From contig NZ_CP115165.1 of NCBI RefSeq assembly GCF_028622095.1, forward strand, positions 1,671,501-1,735,500: 64,000 nucleotides of DNA, read 5' to 3'. Shown here piece after piece: positions 9,052 to 18,358 of this stretch (the stretch's first letter is position 1; each line of letters opens with the position of its first letter). Under the pieces are notes generated by a model, which saw nothing but the letters and a program-made list of their open reading frames with translations, was not told the origin of the DNA and did not search any database. The position numbers and the translations under genes are program-made. The stretch is from Deinococcus aquaticus (GTDB lineage Bacteria > Deinococcota > Deinococci > Deinococcales > Deinococcaceae).

Positions 9052-9693
9052 GTGACCCCGGCCCGCTGGCGGTCCCTGGCGCTGGGTGCGCTGTGGGTGC
9101 AGGTCGCGGCGCTGCTGGGCACGGCGGCGTTCTCGCTGTGGCGCTCGGCGGACTTCAGCCGCTACTTCAACGCCGCCGAGGCCCTGCTGGCCGCGCTGGT
9201 CATGGCGTGGTGGACCACGCTGCTGGGCCGCGCCCTGAACGCCCAGCCCACGCCCGGAACGGACGGCGTGCAGCGCGCCCTGACGCTGGTCTTCCCCTGG
9301 CTGACCTCGCTGCGCGGCGCGCTGTGGGGCATGACGCTGTTTGGCGTGCTGGGCGGCGCCACCCCCGAGGCGAACCCGGTGGCCCTGACGGCCCTGCTGA
9401 CCATCTGGGGCGCGGCGATCATTGCCAGTAACGCCACGTACGGCAGCCTCGCGCGCGTCAGCAGCGAGCCGCTGGCCGCCGCGCCCCGCCGCAAGCTGAT
9501 GGACTGGCTGAACCTCTCTGCCGCCCTGAGCCTCGGCATGGCCGTCCTGAACGTCGTGCCCATCCCCGGCTTCAGCGGCGACCCGGACCTGAGCACGCAA
9601 CTCGTGTACGGCCTGGGCGGCCTGCTCGACGTGACCGCCACCCTGCTGGCCCTGCGCGCCCTGCAGGTGCAGCCCGTTCCGGGCGGGGAATAG
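9052..9693 (+). CDS. Membrane protein, unknown function
   Basis: The 213-aa protein starts at GTG 9052, 16 bases after gatB. It has hydrophobic segments near residues 10-28, 40-57, 82-105, 110-127 and 155-172, plus a hydrophobic C-terminal part, so it is an integral membrane protein. No family recognised. The short gap suggests transcription with gatB. Confidence 0.7.
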   Translation: MTPARWRSLALGALWVQVAALLGTAAFSLWRSADFSRYFNAAEALLAALVMAWWTTLLGRALNAQPTPGTDGVQRALTLVFPWLTSLRGALWGMTLFGVLGGATPEANPVALTALLTIWGAAIIASNATYGSLARVSSEPLAAAPRRKLMDWLNLSAALSLGMAVLNVVPIPGFSGDPDLSTQLVYGLGGLLDVTATLLALRALQVQPVPGGE

Positions 9694-9710
9694 GGGAAAG
9701 TTGATGGTTG

Positions 9711-9743
9711 ATGGGTAATAGGGGCTGGTCCTCTATCACCCAT
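9711..9743. terminator. Hairpin between convergent genes
   Basis: Arms at 9711-9724 and 9730-9743 (ATGGGTAATAGGGG against CCTCTATCACCCAT) pair over 14 positions with one mismatch and one wobble, around a 5-nt loop. It sits between the convergent membrane-protein and antiporter genes and probably works as a terminator for one or both, although no long T run follows. Confidence 0.5.
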
Positions 9744-9754
9744 GCTCCATCTAC

Positions 9755-11821
9755 CTATTTCGTCCAGTGGTGCTCGTAGCAGTACGCCCAGGTTTCGCCC
9801 GGTTCGGCGCTGCGGATGATGGGGTGATCCTGCCGCCGGGCGTGCGCGGTGGCGTGTTTGTTCTTGCTGGAATCGCAGCAGCCGACGTGTCCGCAGGTCA
9901 TGCACACCCGCAGGTGAACCCAGGTGTCGCCCAGCGCCACGCATTCCAGGCACACGTCCGCCTCCGGGGTGACCGGCCCGGCGTTGTGCGCGGCGTGATC
10001 GCACTGCGCGCGTTGCGTGGCGCTGAGGGTCACGGCGGGATGCTCGGCGAGGTGGCGGGTGATGTCCGCGCGCGTCACCTCGGGTGGCGTCAGCAGGTCC
10101 AGGATTCCGGCGGCGATCTCCCGGCGGGCGCTCAGGATGTGCTGCGCGCCCAGCTGTTGCAGCCCGTGAAAGCCCTCGCTGGACGTGGCCTGCGTGATGA
10201 TGTTCAGGTCCGGCGCGACCGAGCGGGCCACGCTCACGGCCCGCTCGGTCATCTCGGTGTCGTCGTCCGCGATGACCAGCGCGCGGGCCGAGGCGATGTT
10301 CAGTTCGCGCAGCAGACCGGCCCGCGTGTAATCCGCGATCAGCACGGGCGCGCCCCGCCCCTCCAGTTCACTGGCCCCGTCCGGGTTGCGGGTGATGACG
10401 CTGTACGGCAGTCCCGCGCGGCTCAGGGCGCGGGCCGCGAGGCGGGCGTGCGCGCCGTACCCGGCGAACACCACCCGCCCCGACACCGGCAGGCCGTGCG
10501 CCTCGCCGCCCCCCGCAGGGACCGCGCCCGGCACGCTCCCTGAGCTGCCGGCACCGCCACCCGCCGCGCTGGCCAGTGCCGGTGCGGGCAGGCGGCGGCC
10601 CAGCGCGTCCGCCAGGGCGTTCAGGGCGGGCGTGAACGCCATCAGCAGCACCGTCGCCGCGATGAACACCCCGCCCCCCTGCGCGCCCATGCCCGCGAAA
10701 CTCAGGCCCAGCGCCGTACCCGTCGTCGCCAGCACGAACGAGAACTCACCCACCTGCGCCGTCAGGAACGCCACGGGCAGCGCCGTCCGCGTGGACTCGC
10801 CCAGCAGGCGCACGCTGACGAACGTCACCAGCACCTTCAACGCCACGATCAGTAGCGCCGCGCCCAGCACCACCCCCAGGTGCCCCACCAGGAACCCCAG
10901 GTTCAGCTGCAACCCCACCGACAGGAAGAACGCCGCGCTGAACAGAATCTGCAGCGGCAGGATCTCACCCATCGCCTGCGCCCCGTAGCGGCTCTCACTG
11001 ACCAGCAGCCCCGCCAGGAACGCCCCCAGCGCCAGACTCACGCCCGCCATGGCCGTCAGGCTCGCCGTGCCGAAACACAACGCCACGACCGTCAGCAGGA
11101 AGATCTCGCTGCTGCACGTGCGCGCCACGACCTCCATGATGGGCGGAACGATCCGCCGCGCCGCGATCAGCACGAACGCAATGATCCCGCCCGCCTTCGC
11201 CAGTGCGACCAGCACGCCCAGCGCGCCCCCACCCTGCCCGGCCAGCATCGGGATCAGCAGCACCATCAGCACCACCGCCAGATCCTGGAAGATCAGGATG
11301 CCCAGACTCACCTGCCCCGCCGGGCCGTTCGTCTCACCCCGCTCGCCCAGCAGGCGCATCACGATCGCCGTGCTCGACAGCGCGATCAGGCAGCCCGTGA
11401 ACACCGCGTCCGGCGCGCCCACGCCCGCCAGCAGCAGCGCCCCCGCGCCCGCCAGCACCGTCAGGCCCACCTGCAACCCGCCGCCCACGAAAATCTGCCG
11501 CGCAATCCGCGACAACCGCTCCAGGCTGAACTCGATCCCGATGGTGAACAGCAGCAGCATCACGCCCACCTCGGACGCCGCCGAGATCAACTCCTGATCC
11601 CGGATCAGACCCAGCGCGCCCGGCCCCGCCACCACACCCGCCACCAGAAACCCAATGATCGGAATGAGCCGCAACCGGAACGACAGGTACGCCGCCAGCG
11701 CCGACACGCCCAGCAGCAACGTCAACTGCAGTAGAAACGCCGGCGGCCCCGTGTGAACTTCCGGAGCGGCGGCCAGGGCAGACCCGGCCAGCAGGGGCAG
11801 CAGGAACAGAAAACGCGACAT
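9755..11821 (-). CDS. KefB-like cation:proton antiporter with TrkA-N and C-terminal UBP zinc finger
   Basis: 688 aa. An N-terminal signal-like helix is followed by a CPA2 Na+(K+)/H+ exchanger domain (about residues 25-400; signatures FLVAGVVAGPGALGLI, GVMLLLFTIGIEFSLERL, and LGAFLAGLLVSES). Next comes a TrkA-N/RCK nucleotide-binding domain (VVFAGYGAHARLAARAL... with VITRNP and LIADYTR). The C-terminal ~90 residues form a UBP-type zinc finger: CDHAAH, CLEC, CMTCGHVGCCDSS and HATAHA-x-DHPII, the ZnF-UBP pattern otherwise known from eukaryotic ubiquitin hydrolases. It should exchange K+ or Na+ for protons in the inner membrane. The ATG lies 5 nt after CATGCT. Confidence 0.92.
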   Translation of the reverse strand: MSRFLFLLPLLAGSALAAAPEVHTGPPAFLLQLTLLLGVSALAAYLSFRLRLIPIIGFLVAGVVAGPGALGLIRDQELISAASEVGVMLLLFTIGIEFSLERLSRIARQIFVGGGLQVGLTVLAGAGALLLAGVGAPDAVFTGCLIALSSTAIVMRLLGERGETNGPAGQVSLGILIFQDLAVVLMVLLIPMLAGQGGGALGVLVALAKAGGIIAFVLIAARRIVPPIMEVVARTCSSEIFLLTVVALCFGTASLTAMAGVSLALGAFLAGLLVSESRYGAQAMGEILPLQILFSAAFFLSVGLQLNLGFLVGHLGVVLGAALLIVALKVLVTFVSVRLLGESTRTALPVAFLTAQVGEFSFVLATTGTALGLSFAGMGAQGGGVFIAATVLLMAFTPALNALADALGRRLPAPALASAAGGGAGSSGSVPGAVPAGGGEAHGLPVSGRVVFAGYGAHARLAARALSRAGLPYSVITRNPDGASELEGRGAPVLIADYTRAGLLRELNIASARALVIADDDTEMTERAVSVARSVAPDLNIITQATSSEGFHGLQQLGAQHILSARREIAAGILDLLTPPEVTRADITRHLAEHPAVTLSATQRAQCDHAAHNAGPVTPEADVCLECVALGDTWVHLRVCMTCGHVGCCDSSKNKHATAHARRQDHPIIRSAEPGETWAYCYEHHWTK

Positions 11822-11861
11822 GCCCCAGCATGGCACCCCCACCCCCCGACCGTCAGGGGCC

Positions 11862-11909
11862 GGGCAGATCAGGCAGTGGGCAGATCAGGCAGTGGGCAGT
11901 TCAGGCGCG
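11862..11909. repeat. Three tandem 16-bp units
   Basis: GGGCAGATCAGGCAGT occurs twice in tandem (11862-11877, 11878-11893), followed by a degenerate third unit (11894-11909). It lies between the divergently oriented end of the histidine-kinase gene and the start of the antiporter gene, that is, upstream of the antiporter promoter on the minus strand. A regulatory role or a simple slippage array are both possible. Confidence 0.7.
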
Positions 11910-11916
11910 GGCCAGA

Positions 11917-13962
11917 TCAGGCGCTGGCCGGCGCACCCAGCACCAACCCCGGCGTCGCCGGCAGGTACACGAAGAACGACGCCCCCTCACCCGGCCGCCC
12001 CTCCGTCCGCACGTGCCCCCCATGCGCAATCACCACGCGCCACACATCCGCCAACCCCAACCCCAACCCCTCAAACGACTGCCCCGCCGGCAACTGACTG
12101 AACACCCGGAACAACCGCTGCGCCGCCCCCGGATCAAACCCCACTCCGTTATCCCGCACCTCGATCACGTGCATGCCCCCCTCCAGACTGGCCCGCACCA
12201 CCACCCGCGCCCCCTCCCGACCACGGGAATGCTGCGCCGCGTTCGCCAGCAGATTCCGGAACACCAACCCCAGCGCCGCCGGATCACCCACCACCACCGG
12301 CAACGGATTCACCACCAACTGCACCCCGTCACCCAACGCCAGCTCCGTCCACGCCTCCCCAACCAACTCACCCACCGACACCGGCCGCGACTCCAGCGGC
12401 TTCAAATGCCGCTCCGCGTACCGCAGCAGCCCATCCAGAATGTCCGACATCCGCCCGATCGACTGCACCACCGCGTCCGCATGCAGCGCCCGCTCCGCCT
12501 CCGGCACGCTCACCAGCAGGTCCGCGTGCCCCATCACCAGCTGCATCGGCGTGCGCAGGTAATGACTCAGCGACCACGCGAACGCACTCAGTTCCTCATT
12601 CGCCGCCTGAAGCTCCCGCGTCCGCTGCTCCACCCGCGACTCCAGATGCGCGTGCAGCGCCGCCACCTCACCCCGCGCCTGCCCCAGCGCCGTCCGCTGA
12701 ATCTCCGCGACCGCCTGCGTCCGCTCGAACTCCAGCTCTGCGAACGCCACCTCCAGGCGCTGCTGCTCGGCTTCACGGTCCAGACGCACCTGCAATTCCC
12801 GGTGCTGCTCACCAACCTCGTACGCCTGCCGGAACTCCCCAAGCGCCGCGTACCCACGCGACGACACATGCAAAGCCCTAGACCACAGCTTGGGGTTCTT
12901 CTTGCTGCTCTCAAGCAAATTCATTGCTAGCGAAGAGTAGTGAAGTGCTTGCTGACTGCTGTGTGATAGCTCTAATTCGGCTAGATTAATCGCGGTCTCG
13001 GCTTGGCTTGTTATGGGGCCGATCTCGGCGAAAATTTGCAGGCTTTCTATAAAAAATAAGCGAGCCTTGTCTATTTCTCCTTGGCCTCTGTATGCCTTGC
13101 CGAGAATATCTAAGGCATTAGCTCTTATCTTAAACACTGGACTTTTGTGAAGTTCGCGCTTTTCTACTATATCTATCGCGTCATTATATTGGTGTAAATC
13201 TACAATAATATCAGCTTTGTTTACTAAAAGAAATCTTTCGTGTAAAACTGTTGGAGAGTTATCAATTTCTTCTAGATAACTATCGATAACGAGGAGAGCC
13301 TCATTGATTTTTCCTATCTCCCTGTATATAGCGGCCATTTGCAGAACTACAACAGCCCTACGATCACCTTGGCAATTAAGATGGGCGCTCCGTATTTCTC
13401 TTATTGCTCTTGGAAAATTACCTAATGAAGAATAAATAGAAGCAAGATTGCCGGATATTGTTGATTGGCTTTGCATGTCTTCTTTATTACGCGCTATTTC
13501 TCTTGCTTCATTCAATTTTGATATCGCATCATCTATTTTTCGCCGCGAGTAGTCTATTCCGGCAAGAACATTGAGAGCTGAAATCTTCTCTGAGTAATTC
13601 TCGAAAGAATGGTAGATTTTCAGGAGAAGCAAGTAGTCAGACCCAATATCTTTATACTTATTATTGTTGATATAGCTTTGCAATCTTTCTTTGACAACAA
13701 GCGCCAGGATTTCCTTTTTGCCCCCCGATTTCTCTTCAGCCTGTGCAAATAGATTTAGGCTCTCGTCAAAAAATCCGAGATGTAGCTGAGATACACCTAT
13801 GGCGACCAAGATCGCTGACTCTGCTGCATGGTCAGCATCTTCCTTTGCCTGCTTTAAAAGGGCCGCCGTCAGCTCCATGACCACCTGAGGCTCCTGCTTG
13901 GCCTTCCTGATCAGGTCATACAGGTGGGTGAGGTCGAGGGGGTTGGGGTGGGCGTCGGGCAT
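11917..13962 (-). CDS. TPR-containing sensor histidine kinase (mosaic composition)
   Basis: 681 aa, cytoplasmic, without membrane segments. Residues about 20-400 are helical TPR-like repeats (for example SISGNLASIYSSLGNFPRAIREI), then a coiled coil (EAEQQRLEVAFAELEFERTQAV), then the kinase core: H-box LSHYLRTPMQLVMGH with His467, N-box LVFRNLLANAAQH, G1 EVRDNGVGFDP, and G2 GLGLGLADVWRV. The residue after the phospho-acceptor His is Tyr instead of the usual Glu/Asp. The DNA of the TPR half (about 12895-13860) is strongly AT-rich (17 G/C of 60 in 13201-13260) against 40 of 60 at 12301-12360 in the kinase half, so the gene looks assembled from two sources. The start follows TACCCT by 8 nt. Confidence 0.88.
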   Translation of the reverse strand: MPDAHPNPLDLTHLYDLIRKAKQEPQVVMELTAALLKQAKEDADHAAESAILVAIGVSQLHLGFFDESLNLFAQAEEKSGGKKEILALVVKERLQSYINNNKYKDIGSDYLLLLKIYHSFENYSEKISALNVLAGIDYSRRKIDDAISKLNEAREIARNKEDMQSQSTISGNLASIYSSLGNFPRAIREIRSAHLNCQGDRRAVVVLQMAAIYREIGKINEALLVIDSYLEEIDNSPTVLHERFLLVNKADIIVDLHQYNDAIDIVEKRELHKSPVFKIRANALDILGKAYRGQGEIDKARLFFIESLQIFAEIGPITSQAETAINLAELELSHSSQQALHYSSLAMNLLESSKKNPKLWSRALHVSSRGYAALGEFRQAYEVGEQHRELQVRLDREAEQQRLEVAFAELEFERTQAVAEIQRTALGQARGEVAALHAHLESRVEQRTRELQAANEELSAFAWSLSHYLRTPMQLVMGHADLLVSVPEAERALHADAVVQSIGRMSDILDGLLRYAERHLKPLESRPVSVGELVGEAWTELALGDGVQLVVNPLPVVVGDPAALGLVFRNLLANAAQHSRGREGARVVVRASLEGGMHVIEVRDNGVGFDPGAAQRLFRVFSQLPAGQSFEGLGLGLADVWRVVIAHGGHVRTEGRPGEGASFFVYLPATPGLVLGAPASA

Positions 13963-14006
13963 GAGCTTTCAGGGTAGTACATCGGGTGGGGTGGTTGCGG
14001 GTGGGG

Positions 14007-15317
14007 TCAGGGGGTGGGGTGTTCGGGGGTGGGGGGTGGTTCGCTGGTGGGGAAGGTGACGCGGGCTTCGAGTCCGCCGCCTTCGGGGGAGTGCAGGGTG
14101 ATCTCGGCGTGGCTGGCGCGGGCGAGTCGGCGGGCGACGGGTAGGCCCAGGCCCTGGCCTTCGCGGTGGGGGGTGCCGGGTTTGCGGTAGCCGACGTCGA
14201 ACACGCGTTCGAGCAGGTCGTGGGGCAGGCCGGGGCCGTTGTCGAGGACGCGGATCATGGGGCCGCGTTCGGGTGTGGGGCCGTCGAGGGTGATGAGGAT
14301 CAGGTCCTGGGAGTAGCGTTGGGCGTTCTCGATGAGGTTTTCCAGGATCTGGCGCAGGTGGTTGGGGTCGGCGTGGACGTGGGTGGGTGTGGGGGGGCGG
14401 CGGGTGCGGACGCGTTCGGTTTCCAGGCGGCCGAGCAGGGCGTTCAGGTCGGTGCGTTCGGGGCGGGGTTCGATGTTCACATACATCAGTTCGAGGCGTT
14501 CGAGGTCGGTGCGCACGGCGAGTTGCGCGGCCTGATCTTCGATGGTGCGTAGCAGGTGTTCGCGCAGGCGGGGGTTGTCGGTGCCGCGCAGGGCGTCGGT
14601 GGAGAGCAGCAGGGCCTGGAGGGGGCGGCGGAGTTCGTGGGCGGCCATGCCGAGGGCTTCGCGGTGCTGGGCGTCGCGGGCGGTGCGGGCGTTCTGTTCG
14701 CGGCGGGTGGTGTTCAGGGCGCGCAGGATCAGGGCGGAGCCGAGGCTGCCGCTGAGGAGCGCGGCGAGCAGGACGGTGATCTGCATGAAGTGCAGGTTGC
14801 GGGTCAGTTCGTCGCGCACGCCGGTCAGGTGGGTGTGCGCGGCGGAGTTCAGTTGTTCGGCGATGCGGACGGCCCGTTCGGCGTCGGCGGGGGTGCCGCT
14901 TCTGATCAGGGGAACGATGTCGTTCAGGCGTACGCCGGCGTCGCGTTCCCGTTCGGGTAGTTCGGCGAACAGGGAGTCCGGGTGGTCGCCGGTGGCCTGC
15001 TTGTTGGCGGCCAGGATGTCCGAGAGGACCTGGTAGCGTTTGGTGGTCTGCTGGGCGGGTGTGGCGTCGGGGTCCGTGGTGGTGCGGGCGTACTGCAGCA
15101 CGCGGTTCAGGAACCTCTGGTAGTTGTAGCCGCTCCAGGTGGTTTGCGGGTTGTTCAGGGACTGGAAGGCGGGCAGGAACGCCACGGTCAGCAGCGCGAC
15201 CGACAGGAGGGTGGGCAGCAGGGCCAGTAGCAGGTCCTGGCGGCACAGCAGGATGCCCAGCAGGCGGCGCGGGGTGGTGGTGGGGGCGGGGTCCGCTGTG
15301 GGTGTGCTGGGGGTCAT
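14007..15317 (-). CDS. Membrane sensor histidine kinase
   Basis: 436 aa. A cytoplasmic N-tail is followed by TM1 (about 27-50), a periplasmic helical sensor region (51-177), TM2 (178-199), a linker, the HisKA box MAAHELRRPLQALLLS (His227), and an HATPase domain with ILENLIENAQRYS (N-box), VLDNGPGLP (G1) and GQGLGLPVARRL (G2). It is a standard membrane-bound sensor kinase. The start ATG overlaps the stop of the upstream molybdopterin-domain gene (ATGA at 15314-15317), so the two are translated together and the exported partner probably feeds the signal to the kinase. No response regulator gene is adjacent. Confidence 0.9.
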   Translation of the reverse strand: MTPSTPTADPAPTTTPRRLLGILLCRQDLLLALLPTLLSVALLTVAFLPAFQSLNNPQTTWSGYNYQRFLNRVLQYARTTTDPDATPAQQTTKRYQVLSDILAANKQATGDHPDSLFAELPERERDAGVRLNDIVPLIRSGTPADAERAVRIAEQLNSAAHTHLTGVRDELTRNLHFMQITVLLAALLSGSLGSALILRALNTTRREQNARTARDAQHREALGMAAHELRRPLQALLLSTDALRGTDNPRLREHLLRTIEDQAAQLAVRTDLERLELMYVNIEPRPERTDLNALLGRLETERVRTRRPPTPTHVHADPNHLRQILENLIENAQRYSQDLILITLDGPTPERGPMIRVLDNGPGLPHDLLERVFDVGYRKPGTPHREGQGLGLPVARRLARASHAEITLHSPEGGGLEARVTFPTSEPPPTPEHPTP

Positions 15318-15889
15318 GGGGTGCGGGGGCTGACGCCCGTGACGTACCACGCCCACTGGCTGCCGTACTGGCTGGTGGGGAAGCGGCGGTCTGGGGGGAA
15401 CACGATCAGCAGGGGGCCTTTGTTCAGGATGGGGACGTCGCGGCCGTCGGCTTCGTACGCGACCATGATGGGCGCCTGCCGGTAGTCGTCGGCGCGGATG
15501 ATGGCAATGAAGCCGTCGTCGGCGGTGACGCGGATGTCGCGGCCCAGGAACCCGCCGCGCTGCGCGAGGTCCCGCAGAGGCACGCCCCGGTACGTGAAGG
15601 TCTGCTGGAGTTGGGGGTGCCGGCTGGCGTACTGCGCGGCGGGCAGGGCGCGCAGCTGGTTCAGGGTCAGGCGTTCGGTGCGCGTTCCGGTCAGGGTCAG
15701 CAGGGCGGGTTCGCCGGACCGGGCTTTCGGGAAGGGCCGGGCGGTCTGCACGTACTGAAAGCCGCTGCTGCCGGGCTGGGCGCTGGCCGGGGCGCCGGGT
15801 TCGGCGTCGGCGGCGTTCAGGCCCAGCGTGCCGGCCAGGAGCAGGCCGCACAGCAGCAGGTGTGACTTGTGGGGGAACACGCCCTGCAT
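15314..15889 (-). CDS. Exported protein with oxidoreductase molybdopterin-binding (SUOX-type) domain
   Basis: 191 aa with signal peptide (KSHLLLCGLLLAGTLGLNA) and a domain like PF00174: LTLNQLRALPAAQYASRH, TFTYRGVPLRDLAQRGG, IRVTADDGFIAIIRADDYRQAPIMVAYEADGRDVP, and a C-terminal WAWYVTGV. The family binds Mo-pterin in sulfite-oxidase-type enzymes, but these short versions lack the catalytic Cys environment of enzymes such as YedY and often sit next to signal-transduction genes. Overlap with the sensor kinase gene suggests a periplasmic sensory subunit. Cofactor binding is not shown. Confidence 0.8.
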   Translation of the reverse strand: MQGVFPHKSHLLLCGLLLAGTLGLNAADAEPGAPASAQPGSSGFQYVQTARPFPKARSGEPALLTLTGTRTERLTLNQLRALPAAQYASRHPQLQQTFTYRGVPLRDLAQRGGFLGRDIRVTADDGFIAIIRADDYRQAPIMVAYEADGRDVPILNKGPLLIVFPPDRRFPTSQYGSQWAWYVTGVSPRTP

Positions 15890-16020
15890 GCTAGCGGTTC
15901 TGACCCGCCGGTCTCAAGACCTTCCGCCCGGCGGGTGGGAAGACCGGGGGCCGGGGGGGGGTGCTGGGCGGTGCGGGCGTGTCCGGGGCCGCGCGGGCAG
16001 GCGCTATGCTCTGTGCTGGA

Positions 16021-16980
16021 ATGACTGACCGTAAACCTCTTGTTTCGCTGGGTGACCTGACGTGGGACGTGCTGGCGAAACCCGACACCATGCTGCTGCC
16101 GGGCGGCGACAGCACGGGCCGCATCGAACTGTCCGGGGGAGGAAGCGCCGCGAACCTGGCGGTGTGGGCCGCCCGCTGCGCGTACCCGGCCCGGTTTACC
16201 GGCAAGATCGGCCTGGACCGCTTCGGGGAACTGGCGACCGCTGAACTGCACGCCGAGCACGTGGGCACGGACCTGCTGCTCAGCCGGGAGCATCCGACGG
16301 GCGTGATTCTGGGTCTGATCGACCGGCGCGGGCAGCGGGCCATGCTGACCGGGCAGGGCGCCGACTGGGAACTGCTGCCGGAGGAACTGCCGCTGGACAC
16401 GCTGCGCGGCGCGGCGCACCTGCACCTGACCGCCTGGAGTCTGTTCCGCGATCCGCCGCGTGCGGCGGCGCTGATGGCGGCCGGGGTGGCGCGCGGGGCA
16501 GGCGCGACCCTGAGCCTGGACCCCGGTAGTTTCCAGATGATTCAGCAGATGGGCCGCGAGTCGTTCCTGCGGGTGCTGGAGGACGTGCCGTTCGACGTGT
16601 TCTTCCCGAACGACGACGAGGCGCGCGCCATGAGCGGGCACGCGGACCGGCACGCGGCCATGGACTGGTTCCGGGCGCGGTACCCACGGGCGCTGATCGT
16701 CATGAAACTCGACGAGGACGGCGTGATGATTGAGGGTCCGGCGCAGGCGCGGGTGCAGGTGCCGGCCACGCAGGACCGCGTCATCGACGCCACGGGCGCC
16801 GGGGATTCGTTCGGCGGGGCGTTCCTGGCCGGGTGGCTGACGCACGGGGACGCGGTGCGGGCGGCGGGTCTGGCCGTGCAGGTGGGCGGCTGGGTCGTGT
16901 CGCGGTTCGGGGCGCGCCCCCCGGCCGACGCGGACCTGCATGAGCGGTTACGGCGTTACGGCGTGACGGTGGCCCTGTGA
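16021..16980 (+). CDS. PfkB-family carbohydrate kinase
   Basis: 319 aa. N-terminal substrate region [15 protein letters not shown] and [31 protein letters not shown] (ribokinase/PfkB signature 1) and C-terminal [19 protein letters not shown], with Asp of the anion-hole GAGD motif as catalytic base. It phosphorylates a sugar or nucleoside; ribokinase, adenosine kinase and KDG kinase are all possible and I cannot decide. The ATG lies 10 nt after TATGCT. The next gene, mltG, overlaps by GTGA. Confidence 0.88.
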   Translation: MTDRKPLVSLGDLTWDVLAKPDTMLLPGGDSTGRIELSGGGSAANLAVWAARCAYPARFTGKIGLDRFGELATAELHAEHVGTDLLLSREHPTGVILGLIDRRGQRAMLTGQGADWELLPEELPLDTLRGAAHLHLTAWSLFRDPPRAAALMAAGVARGAGATLSLDPGSFQMIQQMGRESFLRVLEDVPFDVFFPNDDEARAMSGHADRHAAMDWFRARYPRALIVMKLDEDGVMIEGPAQARVQVPATQDRVIDATGAGDSFGGAFLAGWLTHGDAVRAAGLAVQVGGWVVSRFGARPPADADLHERLRRYGVTVAL

Positions 16981-18008
16981 CCCGCCTGGGAGCGCGGCGC
17001 GGTCTGCCTGTGTGGGTACGGGTGCTGCTGGTCCTGCTGCTGCTGGCGTTGCTGGCGGTGGGGGGCGCGCTGCTGTACGCGCGCAGTCTGCTGGGCGCGG
17101 CGGGCGGTGGGGCGTACACGCTGGAAGTGAAACCCGGTGACACGCTGGGCGGCGTGGCCCGCACCCTGCAGGAGAAGGGTGTCGTGAAGAACGCCGACGC
17201 GCTGCGTTTCATCATGCGGCGCAACGGCACGGCCGGCAGCCTGAAGGAGGGTCTGTACGACCTGAACGGGCAGATGACGGCCGCGCAGGTCGCGGAGAAG
17301 CTGGCTGGCCCGGCCCGCATTCCAACAGTCGGCGTGACCATTCCCGAGGGGCGGCGCGTGAAGGACCTGCCCGCCATCTTCCAGAAGGCCGGGTTCGACG
17401 GCGCGGCCATCCTGAAGGCACTGCGGGACACCAGCCTCAGCCCGTACGCCAGGGGTCAGCCGGACCTGGAGGGCTTCGTGTTCCCCGCCACGTACGAGTT
17501 CCGCCCGGCGGAAACGCCCGCGAAGATCGTGCGGACCATGCTGGACCGCATGCAGACCGAGTTCACGCCCGCGAACGTGGCGGCCGCCAAAGCCCTCGGC
17601 CTGGGCGTGCGTGACTGGGTGATCCTGGCCAGCATGGTGCAGGCCGAGGCTGCCAACGACGCCGAGATGCCGGTCGTGGCGGGCGTGTTCCTGAACCGCC
17701 TGCGCGACGGCATCGCGCTGGGCAGCGACCCGACCGTCGCGTACGGGCTGGGCAAGGACCTGCCGGAACTGGACCGCAGCGCCGGGGACTTCACGAAGGA
17801 CACGCCGTACAGCACGTACACCCGCCAGGGCCTGCCGGCCGGGCCGATCAACAACCCCGGTCAGGCGGCGCTGCTGGCCGTCCTGAAGCCCGAACGCAAG
17901 ATGGCGGACGGCCGGGACGCGCTGTACTTCCTGCACGGCCTGAACGGCAAGATCTACGTGAACAACGATTACGCCGCGCACCTGCGGGACGTGGCCCGCT
18001 ACCGCTGA
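16977..18008 (+). CDS. mltG: Endolytic murein transglycosylase MltG (YceG)
   Basis: 343 aa with a single N-terminal TM helix (about 11-37), a LysM-like subdomain ([20 protein letters not shown]), and the YceG/MltG catalytic domain: [27 protein letters not shown], and [27 protein letters not shown], where Glu of QAEA is the expected catalytic acid, then SDPTVAYGL and [16 protein letters not shown]. It cleaves nascent peptidoglycan strands at the outer face of the inner membrane. The start overlaps the kinase stop (GTGA), so it is translationally coupled. Confidence 0.95.
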   Translation: MTRLGARRGLPVWVRVLLVLLLLALLAVGGALLYARSLLGAAGGGAYTLEVKPGDTLGGVARTLQEKGVVKNADALRFIMRRNGTAGSLKEGLYDLNGQMTAAQVAEKLAGPARIPTVGVTIPEGRRVKDLPAIFQKAGFDGAAILKALRDTSLSPYARGQPDLEGFVFPATYEFRPAETPAKIVRTMLDRMQTEFTPANVAAAKALGLGVRDWVILASMVQAEAANDAEMPVVAGVFLNRLRDGIALGSDPTVAYGLGKDLPELDRSAGDFTKDTPYSTYTRQGLPAGPINNPGQAALLAVLKPERKMADGRDALYFLHGLNGKIYVNNDYAAHLRDVARYR

Positions 18009-18020
18009 AGCAGGCCCCAG

Positions 18021-18057
18021 GGGGCGGGTCGTGGTCACTGTGGACTGCGCCCGCCCC
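18021..18057 (+). terminator. Probable terminator of mltG
   Basis: GGGGCGGG at 18021-18028 pairs with CCCGCCCC at 18050-18057, followed by TTCT. It lies 12 bases past the mltG stop. Confidence 0.5.
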
Positions 18058-18151
18058 TTCTGCGTGCCCGCGCCTGCCGGGCTGGATGGGCGCGCGTGTT
18101 CCTGAACCGTTGCTCAAGACCCGGTTGTGTGTGTCCCACTACACTCCGGGC

Positions 18152-18358
18152 ATGAACGGACAGGCTGAGCGCGGGGCGAACCGCGCGTTTCTGGAACGGC
18201 GCAACGCCCTGTGGAGCCGCCTGCGGTCCCTGACGCCGGAAGGTGACGGCGTGCCGGGGGCGGACTTCGAGGCGACCCTGACGGAACTTTCAACCCTGAC
18301 CGGCTGGGACCGCGCGCGCATCCTGGCCGGGCTGGGCCTGCCGGTCAGGCAACCATGA
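18152..18358 (+). CDS. Small hypothetical protein
   Basis: 68 aa, MNGQAERGANRAFLERRNALWSRL..., charged and helical, with a C-terminal segment WDRARILAGLGL. No family recognised. A TACACT hexamer (18141-18146) ends 6 nt before the ATG, so the transcript is probably leaderless. Its stop overlaps the ATG of the YetF gene (ATGA), which supports it as a real gene and links the two. Confidence 0.7.
   Translation: MNGQAERGANRAFLERRNALWSRLRSLTPEGDGVPGADFEATLTELSTLTGWDRARILAGLGLPVRQP

Noticed and set aside
13969..15246. 425-codon minus-strand frame rich in Arg/Pro/His
   Set aside because: It is a shadow of the sensor kinase in another frame; the kinase frame has all catalytic motifs.
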